Shown one piece after another: positions 6,945 through 9,588 of a DNA stretch of 9,588 nucleotides. The notes under the pieces are model-generated. The model was not told the origin of the DNA and ran no database searches. It was given only the letters and a program-made list of their open reading frames with translations. Numbering within the stretch: position 1 is the first letter of the stretch; each line of letters begins with the position of its first letter. Origin of the DNA: Rhodobacterales bacterium UBA3080 (lineage in GTDB: Bacteria; Pseudomonadota; Alphaproteobacteria; Rhodobacterales; Rhodobacteraceae); NCBI GenBank assembly GCA_002366645.1, contig DFBM01000143.1:11417-21004 (forward strand). Direction: 5' to 3'. A program made the translations under genes and the position numbers.

Positions 6945-6954
6945 GGGGGATGAT

Positions 6955-8835
6955 ATGAACAAACCTCTTGAGCAGATGGATTTGCGCGGTATTCAGGTGA
7001 ACGCGGTGCCGGGGCGGCGACCTCTTGCGATCGACGGAGCGCAAACCTGCGTTGCTTTGTTCGCGCAACGCTGCGCCGAGTTAGGTGAACGCACCGCACA
7101 CCGCGAAAAGGACTTGGGGATTTGGCGGTCGTATTCGTGGAAAGACTACTACACCGCTGCCAAGAATATCGGCATGGGTCTGGCGAAGCTTGGGCTGCAG
7201 AAGGGCGAAGTGGTCTCTATCTTGTCGGAGGACCGTAAGGAATGGCTCTACCTTGACCTTGGCATCCAGTGCATCGGTGGTGTCGCGTCCGGGGTTTATA
7301 CAACCGATAGCGCCAGCCAGCTGGAGTACCTATTACGCGATTCCGGCAGCACCTTCCTGATTGTTGAAAACGACGAACAGCTCGATAAATTTCTAGAGAT
7401 CGCTGATAGGGCGACCAGCGTTAAGAAAGTAATCATTCTGGATGACGACGGTCTGCAGGACCTGAACGACGACCGTTTCATGTTTCTGGACGAGCTATAT
7501 GCGATTGGCGCGGCTTATTCGGACGAGTTTCCAGACATGTTCGAAGATTCCATTAAGGCGGTTAATCCGACCGATATTGGTTTGCTGATTTATACGTCGG
7601 GCACGACGGGGGCACCGAAAGGCGCGATGCTAAGTCAGGAAAATATCATGACGTCGATCGAAGCCGGCTTGCACTCGGTGCCGGTTTTCGCGACCGACGA
7701 ACAGCTGTGTTTTCTGCCTCTTAGTCATGTTCTTGAACGCTCGGTTTCGGTCTATTCGCCAATATCGGCGCGTTGCACTGTAAATTTTGCCGAGAGCCCG
7801 GAGACTGTATTCGACAACTTGCAGGAGCTGTCCCCGCACACGTTTACCGCCGTTCCACGCGTCTGGGAGAAAATCTATTCGCGTGTGTTAGTGTTGGCGC
7901 AGGAGGCGACTCCGATAGGGCGCATGGCATACGGGTTGGCAATCAAGGCAGGACAGAAGCGGACGACATACCTGCTGGATAACAGGCCTGTGCCGGTGAT
8001 CGTGGCGGCACAATATGCGCTATGGAATACGCTGGTTCTGAAAAACCTCCGCCGGATGCTGGGGATGGATCGTATCCGCCGCGCAACAACAGGGGCGGCG
8101 CCGATTTCGCCCGAACTTTTGAAGTGGTATTTGGCGATTGGCGTTAACCTGCTCGAAGGTTACGGGATGACCGAGAACACCGCGATCTGCTCGGTCAACC
8201 GGATTGGTGCAAATAAAGTCGGGACAGTGGGGCAGGCGGTTGCCGGCGTTCAACTGAAGATCGCGGCCGATGGCGAGATTTTGACGAAAGGTCTGAACTC
8301 CTTCGCCGGATACTGGCGCAACAACGAGAAAACCGCTGAGACGTTTACCGACGATGGTTGGCTGCGAACCGGCGATGTCGGCAATATCGACGAAGATGGA
8401 TACTTGAGCATTACCGGTCGTTTGAAGGACATCATTATCACGGCGGGCGGCAAAAACATCACGCCCGCTGAAATCGAAAGCCGCCTGAAATTCTCGCACT
8501 ACATTTCCGATGCGGTGGTGATCGGGGACCGGCGGAAATACCTGACGTGTCTGGTGATGATCGATCAGGAAAACGTCGAGAAATTTGCACAGGACGGCAA
8601 AATCCCGTTTAGTGACTTTGCATCCCTTTGCGCGGCCCCTGAAATCAATGCCTTGATCAAAGGCGAGGTTGAGGCTGTAAACAAGGAATTCGCCCGTGTC
8701 GAACAGATCAAGGACTTCCGTTTGATTAACATTCTGTTAACGGCAGAGGATGACGAGTTAACCGCAACCATGAAGCTAAAGCGCGGCTTGGTGGAGGAAA
8801 AACACAAAGCGCTTATCGAGCAAATGTATAGCTAG
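6955..8835 (+). CDS. AMP-forming long-chain acyl-CoA ligase (FadD15/FAA1-type AMP-binding protein)
   Basis: A 626-residue adenylate-forming enzyme that should activate a carboxylic acid with ATP and join it to CoA. The ATP-binding P-loop YTSGTTGAPKG is at 213-223, LPLSHVLERS at 254-263, and PRVWEKI (301-307) is characteristic of the long-chain acyl-CoA ligase branch. A second conserved region, GYGMTE, lies at 402-407, the adenylate-binding RTGD at 471-474, hinge motif GRLKDIIITAGGKNITP at 488-504, and C-terminal TATMKLKR at 603-610 with the likely catalytic Lys607. Length is normal and all core motifs are intact. No signal peptide or strong membrane segment is visible, so it should be cytoplasmic or peripheral. 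ATG 6955 lies 10 bp after livF, with GGGGGA at 6945-6950 as a close ribosome binding site. Its place between LivF and the binding-protein gene indicates that the imported acid is its substrate. Fatty, aryl-aliphatic and aromatic acids all remain possible. Confidence 0.95.
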   Translation: MNKPLEQMDLRGIQVNAVPGRRPLAIDGAQTCVALFAQRCAELGERTAHREKDLGIWRSYSWKDYYTAAKNIGMGLAKLGLQKGEVVSILSEDRKEWLYLDLGIQCIGGVASGVYTTDSASQLEYLLRDSGSTFLIVENDEQLDKFLEIADRATSVKKVIILDDDGLQDLNDDRFMFLDELYAIGAAYSDEFPDMFEDSIKAVNPTDIGLLIYTSGTTGAPKGAMLSQENIMTSIEAGLHSVPVFATDEQLCFLPLSHVLERSVSVYSPISARCTVNFAESPETVFDNLQELSPHTFTAVPRVWEKIYSRVLVLAQEATPIGRMAYGLAIKAGQKRTTYLLDNRPVPVIVAAQYALWNTLVLKNLRRMLGMDRIRRATTGAAPISPELLKWYLAIGVNLLEGYGMTENTAICSVNRIGANKVGTVGQAVAGVQLKIAADGEILTKGLNSFAGYWRNNEKTAETFTDDGWLRTGDVGNIDEDGYLSITGRLKDIIITAGGKNITPAEIESRLKFSHYISDAVVIGDRRKYLTCLVMIDQENVEKFAQDGKIPFSDFASLCAAPEINALIKGEVEAVNKEFARVEQIKDFRLINILLTAEDDELTATMKLKRGLVEEKHKALIEQMYS

Positions 8836-8856
8836 GGCACAATCGCCCGCAATTTT
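8835..8856 (+). terminator. Possible weak stem-loop between the ligase and binding-protein genes
   Basis: GGGC (8835-8838) can pair with GCCC (8845-8848) around a 6-base loop, and TTTT follows at 8853-8856. A 4-bp stem is too short for a firm terminator call. It could be a weak attenuator or an mRNA-processing element in the 34-bp gap before the binding-protein gene, or chance. Confidence 0.2.
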
Positions 8857-8858
8857 CT

Positions 8859-8864
8859 GGGAGG
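8859..8864 (+). promoter_or_regulatory. Strong ribosome binding site of the substrate-binding protein gene
   Basis: GGGAGG lies 5 bases before ATG 8870. It is the closest match to the anti-Shine-Dalgarno consensus in this operon, which fits a binding protein needed in excess over its membrane partners. Confidence 0.75.
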
Positions 8865-8869
8865 AAAAT

Positions 8870-9588
8870 ATGAACAAATTTACAACAACAATCGCCGCCG
8901 CATCGCTGGCCGTTGTCGGGGCTGCAAGTGCGCAAACGCAAGGGGTCAGCGATACCGAAGTGGTGATCGGGTCCGTCAACGATCTGTCCGGTATCTTTGC
9001 TGCCGTCGGGGTTCCGGCTACGGCTGGTGCGAACTTGTATTTCGACGAGATTAACGCCGCTGGCGGTGTGCATGGTCGCACAATCCGCTTTATCGTTGAA
9101 GACAACGGTTATCAGGTTCCGCGCGCCATGCAGGGCTATAACAAGCTGCTGAACAAGGATCGGGTTTTTGCGATGCTGCTATCGATGGGAACACCGATGA
9201 ACGAGGCAGGCTTCAAGCTGATGGACCCTAAAGGCATTCCCAATGTTACGCCCCTTTCAGCGGCTGAAAGCATGTTGTCAGAACCGATTAACAACAAGTT
9301 CACCGGCTTCTCCAGCTATTACGACCAGATTCAGGCGGGTGTGAAACATCTGGTTGGCGAATTTGGCGGGCAGGAAGTTTGTTCCATGTATATCCCGTCC
9401 GGTTTCGGTCTGGAAATCGCGAACAGCTCCAAAGATATTGCCGAAACGCTGGGTGTCAGCTTCGCTGGGGAAACCACGCATAAACCGGACGAGCTGGATT
9501 TCGTTGGTTCGCTAACGAAGTTGAAAGCAGACGGTTGTGATGTCGTCACCCTCGGTCTGGGCGTTCGCCAAGCTATTACAGTTGCTGG
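8870..9588 (+). CDS. Periplasmic substrate-binding protein of a HAAT-type ABC transporter (3' end cut by window edge)
   Basis: The first 239 residues of a type I periplasmic binding protein (LivK/Peripla_BP_6 family), which captures the solute and delivers it to the LivH/LivM-type channel. The frame stays open to the last base, so the rest lies outside; family members are usually 380-420 residues. A Sec signal peptide is clear: a short basic start (MNKF), a hydrophobic core to residue 20, and a likely cleavage after ASA at 19-21, leaving QTQG. The mature start VSDTEVVIGSVNDLSG and the helix ANLYFDEINAAGGVHGR (54-70) are the family's N-terminal fingerprint. The region that is a Ser-rich ligand contact in true leucine-binding proteins reads LLSMGTPMNEA here (103-113), arguing against an alpha-amino-acid ligand, though this is inference from a remembered alignment. 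It follows the ligase gene by 34 bp with a strong ribosome binding site, and is the sixth gene of the operon seen here. Confidence 0.93.
   Translation, partial: MNKFTTTIAAASLAVVGAASAQTQGVSDTEVVIGSVNDLSGIFAAVGVPATAGANLYFDEINAAGGVHGRTIRFIVEDNGYQVPRAMQGYNKLLNKDRVFAMLLSMGTPMNEAGFKLMDPKGIPNVTPLSAAESMLSEPINNKFTGFSSYYDQIQAGVKHLVGEFGGQEVCSMYIPSGFGLEIANSSKDIAETLGVSFAGETTHKPDELDFVGSLTKLKADGCDVVTLGLGVRQAITVA

Noticed and set aside
6950..6958. An ATG-ATA-TGA mini-frame just before the ligase start, overlapping its ATG
   Set aside because: It sits directly against the G-run with no proper spacing, while ATG 6955 is in frame with the conserved protein. It is probably chance and not a leader peptide.
8020..8499. 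A 159-codon open frame on the minus strand opposite the CoA ligase
   Set aside because: The plus frame holds all conserved adenylate-forming motifs across this stretch, so the minus frame is a shadow.

Overview
The window looks like chromosomal DNA of an alphaproteobacterium, most likely a marine Rhodobacteraceae (roseobacter-type) relative. I infer this from the gene families, the moderate GC content (low-to-mid 50s percent by eye), and a cluster type I know from that group: a branched-chain-amino-acid-type ABC transporter with an embedded acyl-CoA ligase. No rRNA, tRNA, CRISPR array, insertion sequence or phage gene is visible. The window is densely coding, and the only sizeable non-coding stretch is 267 bp (3172-3438).

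Layout. (1) Positions 1-1622, plus strand: the end of a peptide/nickel-type (Opp/Dpp) ABC transporter operon, with two ATPase genes joined by an ATGA overlap. The first gene is cut by the left edge. The binding protein and permeases must lie upstream if the operon is complete. (2) Positions 1630-3171, minus strand: a cytoplasmic sulfatase/phosphonate monoester hydrolase of the alkaline phosphatase superfamily. It converges on the peptide operon with only 7 bp between stop codons. (3) Positions 3172-3438: a divergent control region between the hydrolase and the next operon. Both flanking genes use non-ATG starts (GTG and TTG) with good ribosome binding sites. (4) Positions 3439-9588, plus strand: a tightly packed operon of livH-livM-livG-livF-type genes, an AMP-forming long-chain acyl-CoA ligase, and a periplasmic substrate-binding protein cut by the right edge.

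How the genes work together. The second operon encodes every part of a HAAT-family importer: binding protein, two permeases and two ATPases. A CoA ligase sits between the last ATPase and the binding protein. The simplest reading is a carboxylic-acid uptake system in which the imported acid (fatty, aryl-aliphatic or aromatic) is trapped as its CoA thioester on entry. The LivM and LivF homologues carry extra basic C-terminal tails, which I read as marks of a distinct subfamily and not a true leucine/isoleucine/valine transporter. The substrate cannot be determined from sequence alone.

Nothing here is clearly an undescribed system. The most interesting elements are the ligase-coupled importer with its tails, and the formylglycine-type hydrolase divergent from it.
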